DNA of 64,000 nt, from positions 1,546,001 through 1,610,000 of the forward strand of contig NZ_AP018449.1 in assembly GCF_003966895.1 (NCBI RefSeq). Reading direction: 5' to 3'. Both the position numbers and the translations under genes were made by a program. Source of the stretch: Methylomusa anaerophila (lineage in GTDB: Bacteria > Bacillota > Negativicutes > Sporomusales > Sporomusaceae). This document shows, in pieces, positions 44,288 to 52,384 of this stretch. Within the stretch, counting starts at the first letter, position 1. Every line of letters starts with the position of its first letter. Under the pieces are notes generated by a model. It was not told the origin of the DNA, did not search any database, and was given only the letters and a program-made list of their open reading frames with translations.

Positions 44288-45145
44288 CTATTTTTTTACA
44301 CCCGCCCAGCTCTGCGTCAGGCGGTCCATGATAATTGCTATGATGACAATTACAATACCGGCGGTGAACCCGCGCCCGAGCTCTAAACGGTTGATGCCGA
44401 TCAGAACCTCCATGCCTAATCCCTTGGCGCCGATCATGGAGCAGGTTACGATCATGGCAACAGCCATCATGATGGTCTGATTCACGCCAGTCATAATTGT
44501 CGGCAATGCCTGGGGAATCTGCACCTTTAATAAAGTCTGGAGCCAAGTGGAGCCAAAAGCCCGGGCGGCTTCGACTACTTCCGGGTCTACCTGCTTAATG
44601 GCAAGGCTGGTAAGCCGTATCACCGGCGGCACGGCGTAAATGGTGGTTGCAATGACCGCCGGCGCCTGACCTAATCCAAAAAACATAACTGCCGGTATCA
44701 AATAGACAAAGGTCGGCATTGTTTGCATGGCATCAAGTACAGGCTGTACCGCTTCGTTGGCTTTTTCACTGCTGGACAAAAATATACCTGCCGGAAAGCC
44801 GAGTAATAAGGATATAATGACCGAAGCAAAGACAAGGGCCACTGTTTCCAGCATAGGCTGCCAAAGCCCGACAGCACCAATTAACAACATCATCAGGCCG
44901 AATAATATTCCCCTGGCCGGCCGGCCGCTTGCCTTCCAGCCCCAGATTCCCATGGCGGCAATGATGAGCCACCACGGAATCGAGGCAACTCCGTGATAGA
45001 TGAACTGGGTAAATCCCAGCAGCATTTCTTTTATAAGACTAAAGACATTGCTGAAATTATGGCTTAAATACAAAACCATTTTATCAACAGGCGTTCCAAT
45101 ATCTAAGTGTAAGCTTTCGGGAAACCTCCACAACCAGTTAGTCAT
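44288..45145 (-). CDS. Glycine betaine/proline ABC transporter permease (ProW/OpuAB type)
   Basis: The start is placed at ATG 45145 because GGGTGATGG precedes it; ATG 45160 is 15 bp upstream. The protein of about 285 residues has an N-terminal segment, then about six to seven transmembrane helices. The permease EAA loop reads VEAARAFGSTWLQTLLKVQIPQALP. The length and N-terminal extension match ProW. It lies between the binding protein and ATPase genes, with 26 bp to the ATPase gene. Confidence 0.93.
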   Translation of the reverse strand: MTNWLWRFPESLHLDIGTPVDKMVLYLSHNFSNVFSLIKEMLLGFTQFIYHGVASIPWWLIIAAMGIWGWKASGRPARGILFGLMMLLIGAVGLWQPMLETVALVFASVIISLLLGFPAGIFLSSSEKANEAVQPVLDAMQTMPTFVYLIPAVMFFGLGQAPAVIATTIYAVPPVIRLTSLAIKQVDPEVVEAARAFGSTWLQTLLKVQIPQALPTIMTGVNQTIMMAVAMIVTCSMIGAKGLGMEVLIGINRLELGRGFTAGIVIVIIAIIMDRLTQSWAGVKK

Positions 45146-45164
45146 GTAACCATCACCCATCTGT

Positions 45165-46166
45165 TCATTTCAGCGCCGCTTTTACTTTCTCCAACTGTTG
45201 CGAAGTCACCCAGTTGCTCCATAGGTTTTCGTTGTTTTTTAGGAACCACTTGGCGGTATTTTCATAGCTTGCTTTGTTATCAGCCATATACGCCAGGGCT
45301 TGCGCGGTTATTGCGCTTGACGTTTGGTATTTTTTGAGGAACTCCGCTACCTCAGGAGCTTTTTCGGCAATGTTTTTGGCTGCGGCTATAGTAACCGGCA
45401 CCGCAGGAAAATCGCCTTTTCCCTCCTTGAAAGTATTTGGATCATAGGGAGTATCCTGCAGTTTTACCAAGTCGTATTTTCCTGTCAGCCAGGTTGGTTC
45501 CCAATAGTAGCTGACAACCGGCTGACCCTGTTCATAAGCTGTACTGATTGCAGCGGCAAGGGCGGCATCTGACCCGGGACGAAAGTATGTATAGTATTTA
45601 TCCAGGCCATAGCTCATATATTTGTTATAAAGTATTTTGTCGACCTCCCAGCCGGGGATAGCACCGTAGATTCTTCCCTTTCCCGGGGACTCCGGGTCGG
45701 CAAATATGTCTTTATATTTTTTTAGATCCTCCACAGTTTTCAGGTCAGGCGCCACAGCTTTTATATTACGTTTGCCGTCTCCTTCGATAACATACCTTGG
45801 GACATACAGGCCTTGGGCATTATCACCGTAGTTTAAAGCCAGTTCCAGGATATTCCCCTTGGCTACATCGTCTTTATACGTGGCGAGATTATCTGACCAA
45901 ACCTCCATATAAGCATCAATATCATTATTTTTTAGCGCTTGATAGGTTAGGGTTGTAGTTCCGCTGACTTCCTCTGTTTTATAGCCCATGCCATGCTGTA
46001 TGATAAACATGGCAACGGCATTATGAAATTTGATACTGTCCCAGCCGGCATCAGCAAATTTAATAGTAGTATCTGATTTGGACTGATTACTGCCGGAGCA
46101 ACCGGGAAGAAGAATTGTTGCCAAACAAACCCCAAGCAATACCCCAATGATCTTTTTCTTAAACAC
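45165..46166 (-). CDS. Glycine betaine-type substrate-binding lipoprotein (OpuAC/ProX-like)
   Basis: The start is GTG 46166 after GAGGGGGGTGG; the frame extends to 46193 without support. The signal peptide ends in a lipobox (ILLPGCSGS), giving a lipid-anchored protein. The mature domain has the OpuAC fold, with IKFADAGWDSIKFHNAVAMF near the start and conserved Trp/Tyr residues in YMEVWSDNLATYK, IPGWEVDKIL and YYWEPTWLTGKYDLVKL. These are candidate aromatic-cage residues for quaternary amines. It is the first gene of the operon, directly behind a consensus promoter overlapped by an inverted repeat. Confidence 0.93.
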   Translation of the reverse strand: MFKKKIIGVLLGVCLATILLPGCSGSNQSKSDTTIKFADAGWDSIKFHNAVAMFIIQHGMGYKTEEVSGTTTLTYQALKNNDIDAYMEVWSDNLATYKDDVAKGNILELALNYGDNAQGLYVPRYVIEGDGKRNIKAVAPDLKTVEDLKKYKDIFADPESPGKGRIYGAIPGWEVDKILYNKYMSYGLDKYYTYFRPGSDAALAAAISTAYEQGQPVVSYYWEPTWLTGKYDLVKLQDTPYDPNTFKEGKGDFPAVPVTIAAAKNIAEKAPEVAEFLKKYQTSSAITAQALAYMADNKASYENTAKWFLKNNENLWSNWVTSQQLEKVKAALK

Positions 46167-46188
46167 AATAGCCACCCCCCTCTTTTTA

Positions 46189-46234
46189 AACAACCCACAA
46201 CTTTATTATAGGTTGTGAGTTGTTAGAATGTCAA
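46189..46234 (-). promoter_or_regulatory. Betaine-transporter promoter with overlapping operator
   Basis: On the minus strand TTGACA (46234-46229), 18 bp and TATAAT (46210-46205) form a consensus promoter. Inverted 14-base arms AACAACCCACAACT (46189-46202) and GGTTGTGAGTTGTT (46211-46224) cover the spacer and -10 region, with one internal mismatch. This is a strong candidate operator for the GntR/RCK_C regulator encoded upstream. Confidence 0.75.
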
Positions 46235-46272
46235 TTCTGATTTTTATTTTTGGCAAATTTGTGCAAAAAATA

Positions 46273-46308
46273 AAAACCTTACAACAGTAGTATCTGTTGT
46301 AAGGTTTT
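46273..46308 (-). terminator. Terminator between regulator and betaine-transporter operon
   Basis: AAAACCTTACAACA pairs perfectly with TGTTGTAAGGTTTT (14 bp, 8-base loop). On the minus strand it is followed by a T-rich tract, TATTTTTT. It separates the regulator gene from the transporter promoter. Confidence 0.85.
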
Positions 46309-46318
46309 GGTATGCATG

Positions 46319-46942
46319 TCAACCCTCGTTCATTACTTGTTCAATACGTTTAAGAACACCCGGGTCACCAATTACCAGAAAAATATCCATCGGCATGAAA
46401 CAGGCATAAGGGCCAGGCGAAACAATAAGCTTACCTTCCCGTTTTATCCCGACAATGGTCGCACCGGTCCTTTGCCAGAAACGTACATCGGCGATCATCT
46501 TGCCAACGAGAGGTGAGTTAATGGGAACTTCTACCTCGATGATATGGATGGGGTTTATATTTCTCAAGCGTTCGCTAAGATCGAACATTTGATCAATTAT
46601 TTCCGAGATTTCCTGATTTATGCCCTCCCGCTGGCGGATCTTTTCATAAATTTCTCCTTTTAGGGCCCGTAAGTCCTTGCCTGTATTATATTTCTCAATA
46701 TATTGCATAGCACCGGTACGGGATTTTATCGTTACGCCGCTGCCGGTAAGGACTTCAATGATTTCCATATCTTCCAGCAACCGCAGAGACCTCCGGATAG
46801 TCTCCGGGGAAACATTGTATTCACTTGCCAGTAATGAGCGCCCGGCTATTTTTGTTCCCTCTTTAAGCTCACCTTTGGCAATTCGCGAAGCAATATCCAT
46901 GGCAATCTGGGAGTAAACCGGCTGTTCGATATGGTTTCTCAT
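46319..46942 (-). CDS. busR: BusR-like GntR regulator with RCK_C (TrkA_C) domain
   Basis: The 207-residue protein has an N-terminal GntR-type winged helix (PVYSQIAMDIASRIAKGELK, KIAGRSLLASEYNVSPETIRR, LEDMEIIEVLTGSGVTI) and a linker coiled coil (about residues 88-125). A C-terminal RCK_C/TrkA_C domain (IIEVEVPINSPLVGKMIADV, TGATIVGIKREGKLIVSPGP) completes it. This domain pair is that of BusR, the c-di-AMP-binding repressor of the BusA betaine transporter in lactococci and streptococci. It lies directly upstream of a betaine-type transporter, which supports the same osmotic regulation here. c-di-AMP binding is inferred from family membership. Confidence 0.88.
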   Translation of the reverse strand: MRNHIEQPVYSQIAMDIASRIAKGELKEGTKIAGRSLLASEYNVSPETIRRSLRLLEDMEIIEVLTGSGVTIKSRTGAMQYIEKYNTGKDLRALKGEIYEKIRQREGINQEISEIIDQMFDLSERLRNINPIHIIEVEVPINSPLVGKMIADVRFWQRTGATIVGIKREGKLIVSPGPYACFMPMDIFLVIGDPGVLKRIEQVMNEG

Positions 46943-47090
46943 AATGTCAGCACCTCATACAAAATATGGATTATAGTTTCTAAGTCAATAAAGCCCTTCA
47001 TTATTATACTTATTTCATTTGTCACTGTCCATGACTTTGCTGTGCAAGGGGCGCTTTGTCTAGCAATATGACGTAAATGATGAACAACGA

Positions 47091-47119
47091 TTGACAAAGT
47101 AATAAAACTATACTACAAT
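47091..47119 (+). promoter_or_regulatory. Promoter of attenuator copy 1 / MFS gene
   Basis: TTGACA (47091-47096), 17 bp, TACAAT (47114-47119). Transcription would start about 10-15 bases before the GACTAG hairpin. The remaining part of the 46943-47281 gap contains only the regulator's 5' region and the attenuator. Confidence 0.75.
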
Positions 47120-47138
47120 CTAATCAATTCATGAGACT

Positions 47139-47184
47139 GACTAGGAAACCTAGAGGCCGTATTCCAGTAGGAATGCGGCCTCTT
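47139..47184 (+). promoter_or_regulatory. Leader RNA attenuator, copy 1 (GACTAG...CTAGAGGC)
   Basis: GACTAG (47139-47144) and CTAGAGGC (47150-47157) form a short hairpin. Its 3' strand overlaps the base of a long stem (47152-47165 with 47170-47183) ending in GCGGCCTCTT. The same arrangement recurs twice at 50202-50249 and 50429-50480. In this copy the T tract is weak. It precedes an MFS gene by about 100 bp. Confidence 0.7.
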
Positions 47185-47281
47185 ACTGTTATTATGGAAA
47201 CGGCTTGACGTTAAATAGCCGGTGGTTGGTTTACGGGCATTATCCACGAGACGAGACAAAGAGGGGTGTCATGAAAAATTT

Positions 47282-48511
47282 ATGATGAGATTCAAGCACG
47301 GGCAGGCGTCTCACCAGACGGAATATTATAGTTTTTTGTTCCAGACGTTAATCTATGGGACCGCGGTGGGCTTAAATTCAATTTTGATCCCGGCGTATGC
47401 CCTGGAACTTGGTGCCTCGGCATTAGAGATGGGCTTAATTGTCGGCAGCCGGGGAATCGGGCATTTTGCCTTAGTGGTGCCGGTCAGTTTTTTGCTGGAA
47501 CGGTTCGGGGCCAGACCCCTGTTTCTTGTCAGCAGTTTCCTGGAAGCTATTTTTATCCTGGCCGTTTTTTTTGTCGGCAGCCCGCTGCCGCTGTTGTTGC
47601 TGGCTACACTGGACGGCTTTATGTGCTCTACGCGGTTAACGGTGCTGAATACCGCTTTTCTGCAATTGCTGCCCCGGATTAATCCGGCCCAGAACGGCTG
47701 GTTTAAAGCTTGCATGACTTCCGGGCTAATGTTAGCGGGACCGGCTGCCGGCGGGATCCTGGCAGCTAAAATCGGCTTGGCGGCGGCTTTTGTGATAAAT
47801 GCGGCAGTAATTTTTGCCACCATTGTATTGGTGATTTTGCTGCCGGCGGATTTTCTGTCTTACCGAAAAAGATCGGACAACGTTAATAACGTTAATTTAC
47901 TAAGCAAATTTTTAAAGTTGCTCCGGGACCGGAAAATTTTGTTTATCGCGGCAGGGGAAACGTTAAACACCGGCTATATGTCCAGCTTCAGGACGCTGAT
48001 TATTCTTGTGGTCGTGGGACTGTTAAAGCTGCCGGTGGATATTGTCGCCCAAATCGTGCTGGTAGGAGGCGGCGCTAATATCCTTACAACCTTTGCGGGA
48101 CCCGTGTTGTTGAAAAACTGCCAAACGAAAACTTATTATCACATCACTGTTCTCGGCATCGTTCCAGCCTTAGTTTTACTGGGGGCCGGCGGCCAAAGCT
48201 GGATGCTGTATCTGGGATCTTTGCTGTCAGGGGTGAGTATCGGGGTCATGAGTCTTGCCAATTACAAGATGATGAGCACCGTACAAGGTGACAGAGGGCT
48301 GATTGCCGGGGTGTTCACTTTTAGCGCCGGCTTTAGCCTGGCGGTGGCGCCGATGGTGAGCAGTATACTGGCAGATTACTTTAATGTTCGGACAGCGTTT
48401 TTAGCCTACATTATTCCCTTTGGCGTACTGGAAGGAGTGCTCTGGCTTTACCGCTCCCGGGCTGCCGCCGGGGAACCGGATAATTCCGCTCCTTGCCGCT
48501 TTGGCCGTTAA
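47282..48511 (+). CDS. MFS transporter, unknown substrate
   Basis: The start is uncertain: ATG 47282 or ATG 47285, 13-16 bp after GAGGGGTG; the frame is open from GTG 47222. The protein has about 409 residues and 12 transmembrane segments. The first helices read FLFQTLIYGTAVGLNSILIPAYALELGAS (split here across helix 1 and loop), with a weak MFS motif A (FLLERFGARPLFLV). The N- and C-halves are separated by a short Lys/Arg-rich loop (LSYRKRSDNVNN). No drug-family signature is evident. Control by the small attenuator upstream groups it with the ABC/nitrogenase-like operon 2 kb further on. Confidence 0.85.
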   Translation: MMRFKHGQASHQTEYYSFLFQTLIYGTAVGLNSILIPAYALELGASALEMGLIVGSRGIGHFALVVPVSFLLERFGARPLFLVSSFLEAIFILAVFFVGSPLPLLLLATLDGFMCSTRLTVLNTAFLQLLPRINPAQNGWFKACMTSGLMLAGPAAGGILAAKIGLAAAFVINAAVIFATIVLVILLPADFLSYRKRSDNVNNVNLLSKFLKLLRDRKILFIAAGETLNTGYMSSFRTLIILVVVGLLKLPVDIVAQIVLVGGGANILTTFAGPVLLKNCQTKTYYHITVLGIVPALVLLGAGGQSWMLYLGSLLSGVSIGVMSLANYKMMSTVQGDRGLIAGVFTFSAGFSLAVAPMVSSILADYFNVRTAFLAYIIPFGVLEGVLWLYRSRAAAGEPDNSAPCRFGR

Positions 48512-48826
48512 TGGCATCGCCAATAGGACTGCATAAGAAGATTTTGACTGGTGGAAATGGTGCCTGGGAAATAGGCAGTGGACAGCTGCGTATGGTAATA
48601 AAGAATCCCGGCCGAAACTATCATGAGAAAAATTGCAAAAACAAGGCAGATAACGGTATTTTTGCTCCGCATGTACTCACCTAACCTTCTAAGAACAGCC
48701 TGCAGGCGGCACTGTCTTAATATTATTTTCTACTATTCATAGTGTAACATATGGCTTCCGGCAAGCTATCCGCCGTAATTCCGCTGTGAAGCCCGTGGCA
48801 AGGCAAAACTCTGAGGAGTGATCATC
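48512..48826 (+). other. Intergenic region between the two MFS genes
   Basis: I see no gene, clear promoter, terminator or copy of the GACTAG attenuator here. Short frames are not supported by ribosome sites. The second MFS gene may be read through from the first. Confidence 0.4.
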
Positions 48827-50038
48827 TTGTTCAAACTATTTCAAACAATACCTTTTCCCATTTGGGTGTTGGCGTTGGCACATGGCAGTGTCGACATGGC
48901 CGGTGGTGCTTTTTATGTAGCCTTGCCCTTCATTAAAGCGAAATTTGGCCTGGCATATGCAGAAGTAACGGCCATTGTACTGGTGCAGAACCTGACATCG
49001 TCCATCGTTCAGCCTTTATTCGGATATCTGAGTGATCGAAAACCGCGTCCCTGGCTGATGCCGGTGGGCTGCCTGGTTCTGGGCCTCACGCTGCCGACAA
49101 TTTTTTTCGCTCCTAATTATTATTTTTTGTTTCTGCTTACGGCGATTAACGGCCTGGGTTCCGCCGCATTTCATCCGCAAGCGGCTAAAACCGTTAGTCT
49201 ATTAAGCGGAGCGGCCAAAGGAAAGGCTCTCAGCATATTTTCTGTCGGCGGCAGCGTTGGTATTGCTGTTGGTTCCATATTTCTGGCATCCCTGTTGCTG
49301 GGCGGACCGGGAAGCAGATTATTGTTGTACTCGTTGCCCTACATCCTGGTCAGCCTGGCGTTGTTCCGTTTGGTCGCCCGGCTGCCCCGCCTCGAACCTC
49401 AGCACCGCCGGCAGGGTTCAGCCAGGCTGAAATCCTATGTCAATTGGCCGCTGCTGGCTTTTATGGGCATGGTCTTGACGCGAGCCACCATAGCTTCCGG
49501 CATCAGTACGTTTGTACCATTATACTATATCTCCTATCTGAACGGCAGTCCGTTGTACGCCAGTTTTCTGCTGAGCGTGTTTCAGAGCGCCGGCGTAATC
49601 GGCACCTTGCTGGGCGGTATCATGAGTGATCGTTATGGCAGTAGGCAGGTGATGATTTTCTCCATCCTGCCCATTGCGCCGTTGTTGTATTTTTTCCGGA
49701 TAGTCAGTGATATTTGGGTATTTGCCGTCCTGGCGGCAAGCAGTATTTTGCTGGCCGCTACCGCGACCAGCGGCTTGGTGTTAATCCAAAAAATGATGCC
49801 CCATAATTTAGGCATGGCATCGGGGCTAAATTTAGGCTTGGGTTCGGGGCTCGGAGCCGTCGGCGTTTTATCCATGGGCTGGATTGCCGACACCTGGGGA
49901 GTTCCCCGGGTATTTGACCTCTTGTCATGGCTGCCCGTGCTGGGGTTTGTTCTCACCCTGTTCATTCGGGAACCTGCCGATAAAACAAGCAAGCAAGCCG
50001 GTTTAAGACATAATTGTTCTTGCCTCAAGGAATCCTAA
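48827..50038 (+). CDS. MFS transporter, fosmidomycin-resistance (Fsr)-like
   Basis: The start is TTG 48827, 9 bp after GAGGAG; GTG 48818 overlaps that site and is unlikely. The 403-residue protein has 12 transmembrane segments, an Fsr-like opening (WVLALAHGSVDMAGGAFYVALPF), and motif A copies FGYLSDRKPRPWLM and GGIMSDRYGSRQVM. It is a paralogue of the MFS protein at 29906-31111. The C-terminus carries a short Cys-containing tail (HNCSCLKES). Its substrate is unknown; its place between attenuator-linked genes suggests export related to the downstream pathway. Confidence 0.87.
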   Translation: MFKLFQTIPFPIWVLALAHGSVDMAGGAFYVALPFIKAKFGLAYAEVTAIVLVQNLTSSIVQPLFGYLSDRKPRPWLMPVGCLVLGLTLPTIFFAPNYYFLFLLTAINGLGSAAFHPQAAKTVSLLSGAAKGKALSIFSVGGSVGIAVGSIFLASLLLGGPGSRLLLYSLPYILVSLALFRLVARLPRLEPQHRRQGSARLKSYVNWPLLAFMGMVLTRATIASGISTFVPLYYISYLNGSPLYASFLLSVFQSAGVIGTLLGGIMSDRYGSRQVMIFSILPIAPLLYFFRIVSDIWVFAVLAASSILLAATATSGLVLIQKMMPHNLGMASGLNLGLGSGLGAVGVLSMGWIADTWGVPRVFDLLSWLPVLGFVLTLFIREPADKTSKQAGLRHNCSCLKES

Positions 50039-50107
50039 AAGGTTTATATCCCCAATTGCGCTTTATTGACACTACCAAACAGGAGAATTTTCACCAGGAA
50101 AATTTTC

Positions 50108-50249
50108 TTGACAGCGCAAAGGATAGAGTTTATAATAGCGTTAACATGAAAAAATCGATAGAGAATACAAGTGATTGGGAATATATATAAGCGCTTGTTC
50201 CGACTAGTTAGACAGCTAGAGGCCATGTGATTGCACATGGCCTCTTTTT
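50108..50249 (+). promoter_or_regulatory. Promoter plus leader RNA attenuator, copy 2
   Basis: A perfect consensus promoter (TTGACA 50108-50113, 17 bp, TATAAT 50131-50136) is followed by a leader of about 60 bases. Then come GACTAG (50202-50207), eight bases and CTAGAGGC (50216-50223). CTAGAGGC starts a perfect 12-bp terminator stem (50218-50229 with 50234-50245) ending in TTTTT. No gene lies between this element and copy 3, so both appear to act in tandem on the ABC/nitrogenase-like operon. Confidence 0.75.
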
Positions 50250-50305
50250 GTAGAATATAAACGCGACAATAAGACAATAAATTGACAAAAGAAAACAAAA
50301 ACCTA

Positions 50306-50480
50306 TTGACACCCAAAAAGGGATATGATATATATGATATAAATAATAGGAAATAATAACATATATGGGAATAATAGGTTTGCTGGCAATAATATAATGC
50401 ATTAAAAGAATAGTTTTTTGAATTAGTTGACTAGGCGCACACCTAGAGGCTGAATAATTTTTATTCGGCCTCTTTTTTTT
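50306..50480 (+). promoter_or_regulatory. Promoter plus leader RNA attenuator, copy 3, before the ABC/nitrogenase-like operon
   Basis: TTGACA (50306-50311), 17 bp and TATATA (50329-50334) are followed by a leader of about 90 bases. GACTAG (50429-50434), eight bases and CTAGAGGC (50443-50450) form the short hairpin. The overlapping terminator stem (50445-50457 with 50461-50473) ends in eight T. A 202-bp spacer without another gene leads to the first permease. Read-through is needed for operon expression. Confidence 0.78.
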
Positions 50481-50682
50481 CAATCGAAGATGTATTTGGC
50501 TGAATGATCAAGGTATATCCCAGATTACTGAGGGGAGGTAGGAAATGGTGTTGACGGGAAAAAGAAATTTATAACAAATAGGATTATCACACAAGAATGA
50601 GGATTATCACAGCAAGGAAATCAAGTAAATAAAGTGCAGGAGCGTCAGGCTTCAACACTTTAAGGGCCAAAGGGAGGAACTC

Positions 50683-51483
50683 ATGAAAGAGAATATAACA
50701 GCGGTTCATAACAAGCTCTTAGGGTTTTATTTATATTTTTTGGTGCTGATTTTATGGGAAATAGCGCCGCGGGTAGGCTGGGCCAGCAATGTATTTCTCC
50801 CCCCGCTGTCCCGGGTTATCCAGACAGCAATCGATTTAGGATTAGCCAATATCCTGATTTACGTTTCGATCAGCCTCAAGCGGGTTTTTGCAGGTTTTCT
50901 CTTCGCTACCCTGCTGGCACTGCCGGTGGGATTCGTTTTGGCCGGGGCATTGCCGTGGCTGGCCAGATTTCTCAGGCCATTGACGGTTTTTCTCTCCAGT
51001 ATCCCGCCGTTTATCTTGTTCCCGATTTTTGTCATCATTGCGGGGGTTGGCGAGGGTGGTATTTATACCGTTATCTTCTGGTCTTCTTTTTGGCCGATCC
51101 TTTTTACGACAATAGTAGGTATCCAAAATGTGGATACCCTGCTTATCCGGGCTGGTAAAGCGATGAATGCCAATAAACTGGAATTGTTTTTCAAAGTCGT
51201 GCTGCCCGGCGCACTGCCGACCATTATTTCAGGCGTTCGGACGGGCTTGACGATGAGTTTCTTTATGCTGATCGGCGCTGAGAGCATGGGGGCGGATTCC
51301 GGGATGGGCTGGATGATTCACAATGCGCAAAGCATGGGTTTTGTGGAGCGGATCTATCTGGGCGCTATCCTGGTCGCAGGTGTAGGTTTTGTTTTGAATT
51401 ATGCCCTTGAAATTTTGGAGAGCACCGTGCTGTATTGGCGGGAGGAGGAGCTTCCGGAAGAGAGGGAAAGCGTTGCCGCCTGA
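50683..51483 (+). CDS. ABC transporter permease (SsuC/TauC type), first
   Basis: The 266-residue protein starts at ATG 50683 after AGGGAGGAA. It has about six transmembrane helices. The permease EAA-type loop reads IRAGKAMNANKLELFFKVVLPGALP, with the usual Gly after the first half. A MGADSGMGWMIHNAQS segment is typical of nitrate/sulfonate/taurine-type permeases. It should form the membrane channel of an importer with the binding proteins downstream. No ATPase gene is adjacent, so a subunit encoded elsewhere must be used. Confidence 0.92.
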   Translation: MKENITAVHNKLLGFYLYFLVLILWEIAPRVGWASNVFLPPLSRVIQTAIDLGLANILIYVSISLKRVFAGFLFATLLALPVGFVLAGALPWLARFLRPLTVFLSSIPPFILFPIFVIIAGVGEGGIYTVIFWSSFWPILFTTIVGIQNVDTLLIRAGKAMNANKLELFFKVVLPGALPTIISGVRTGLTMSFFMLIGAESMGADSGMGWMIHNAQSMGFVERIYLGAILVAGVGFVLNYALEILESTVLYWREEELPEERESVAA

Positions 51484-51533
51484 AAAGCGGAACGACAGCG
51501 AGTATAAAATCATAGAAAGGAGTTATCCGCTAA

Positions 51534-52310
51534 ATGAATTTTTTGCTGCCTAACCTGAAAAAGCTTGCCTTTGGCAGTAGTTCGATTATTTTGTTTTTTA
51601 TTTTTTGGGAGTTCGGAGCCCACCTAATCCCCGAGGGGGTTATTTCCCCAGCCACCGACGCCATAGTGGCCCTCTTCAAATCGGCGGCTTCCGGCATGTT
51701 GTGGGACCAGACATTGATCAGTTTGGAACGGGTCGTCATCGGGTTTGCTCTTTCTTTGCTGGTAGGCGTGCCCCTCGGTTTTTTGCTGGGAACTTTTTTC
51801 GAATCGGCGGAGAAGGCCCTGCTGCCTTTTCTGCGCACATGTGAAAAATTGAATCCTTTTGCGATTATTCCCATCTTTATGATCTTTTTCGGCATCGGCA
51901 CCACCGAGAAAGTAGTGGTCATATTTTGGTCCACCTTGTGGCCGGTTCTTTTCAATACAATGACCGGGGCGCGCAATATGGACCGCAATCTGCTGAAGGC
52001 GGCCCACTCCATGGGGGCAAGCCGCTGGGAATTGTTGTCCAAAGTAATCTTTCCCCACGCCTTGCCCAATGTTTTTATCGGGATTGAGATCGCGGCGCAA
52101 ATTGCTTTCTTTATGATCATCGCTTCGGAGGTTATTGGCGCCAGCACAGGTCTTGGCTGGTACTATATCAGCGCCACGACCAAGTATGAGCTTGCCTTAA
52201 TGTACGGCATCGTTCTCTATATTACCATACTGGCAATTGGGGTTAACGTTTTTTTTGCCCGGCTGAAAAAACACTTCCTGGTCTGGAAAGAGGCTTCGCA
52301 ACTGAGCTAA
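51534..52310 (+). CDS. ABC transporter permease (SsuC/TauC type), second
   Basis: The 258-residue protein starts at ATG 51534 (AAGGAG 11 bp upstream). It has about six transmembrane segments, the EAA loop LKAAHSMGASRWELLSKVIFPHALP, and the ASTGLGWYYISATTKYE segment of the family. It is a paralogue of the first permease and of the two permeases at 57344 and 58458. It could pair with the first permease as a heterodimer. The 50-bp spacer shows no terminator. Confidence 0.92.
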   Translation: MNFLLPNLKKLAFGSSSIILFFIFWEFGAHLIPEGVISPATDAIVALFKSAASGMLWDQTLISLERVVIGFALSLLVGVPLGFLLGTFFESAEKALLPFLRTCEKLNPFAIIPIFMIFFGIGTTEKVVVIFWSTLWPVLFNTMTGARNMDRNLLKAAHSMGASRWELLSKVIFPHALPNVFIGIEIAAQIAFFMIIASEVIGASTGLGWYYISATTKYELALMYGIVLYITILAIGVNVFFARLKKHFLVWKEASQLS

Positions 52311-52384
52311 GCCTCCTGAAAACAAGCCCGGAGTTGCCGGATTAAATGAGAGCATTAAAAAGTAAAGAAAATTGAGGTAAAAAA

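Noticed and set aside
44262..44546. N-terminal extension of the betaine ABC ATPase
   Set aside because: It is His/Asp/Arg-rich nonsense overlapping the permease gene in another phase; AAGGAG before ATG 44261 sets the start.
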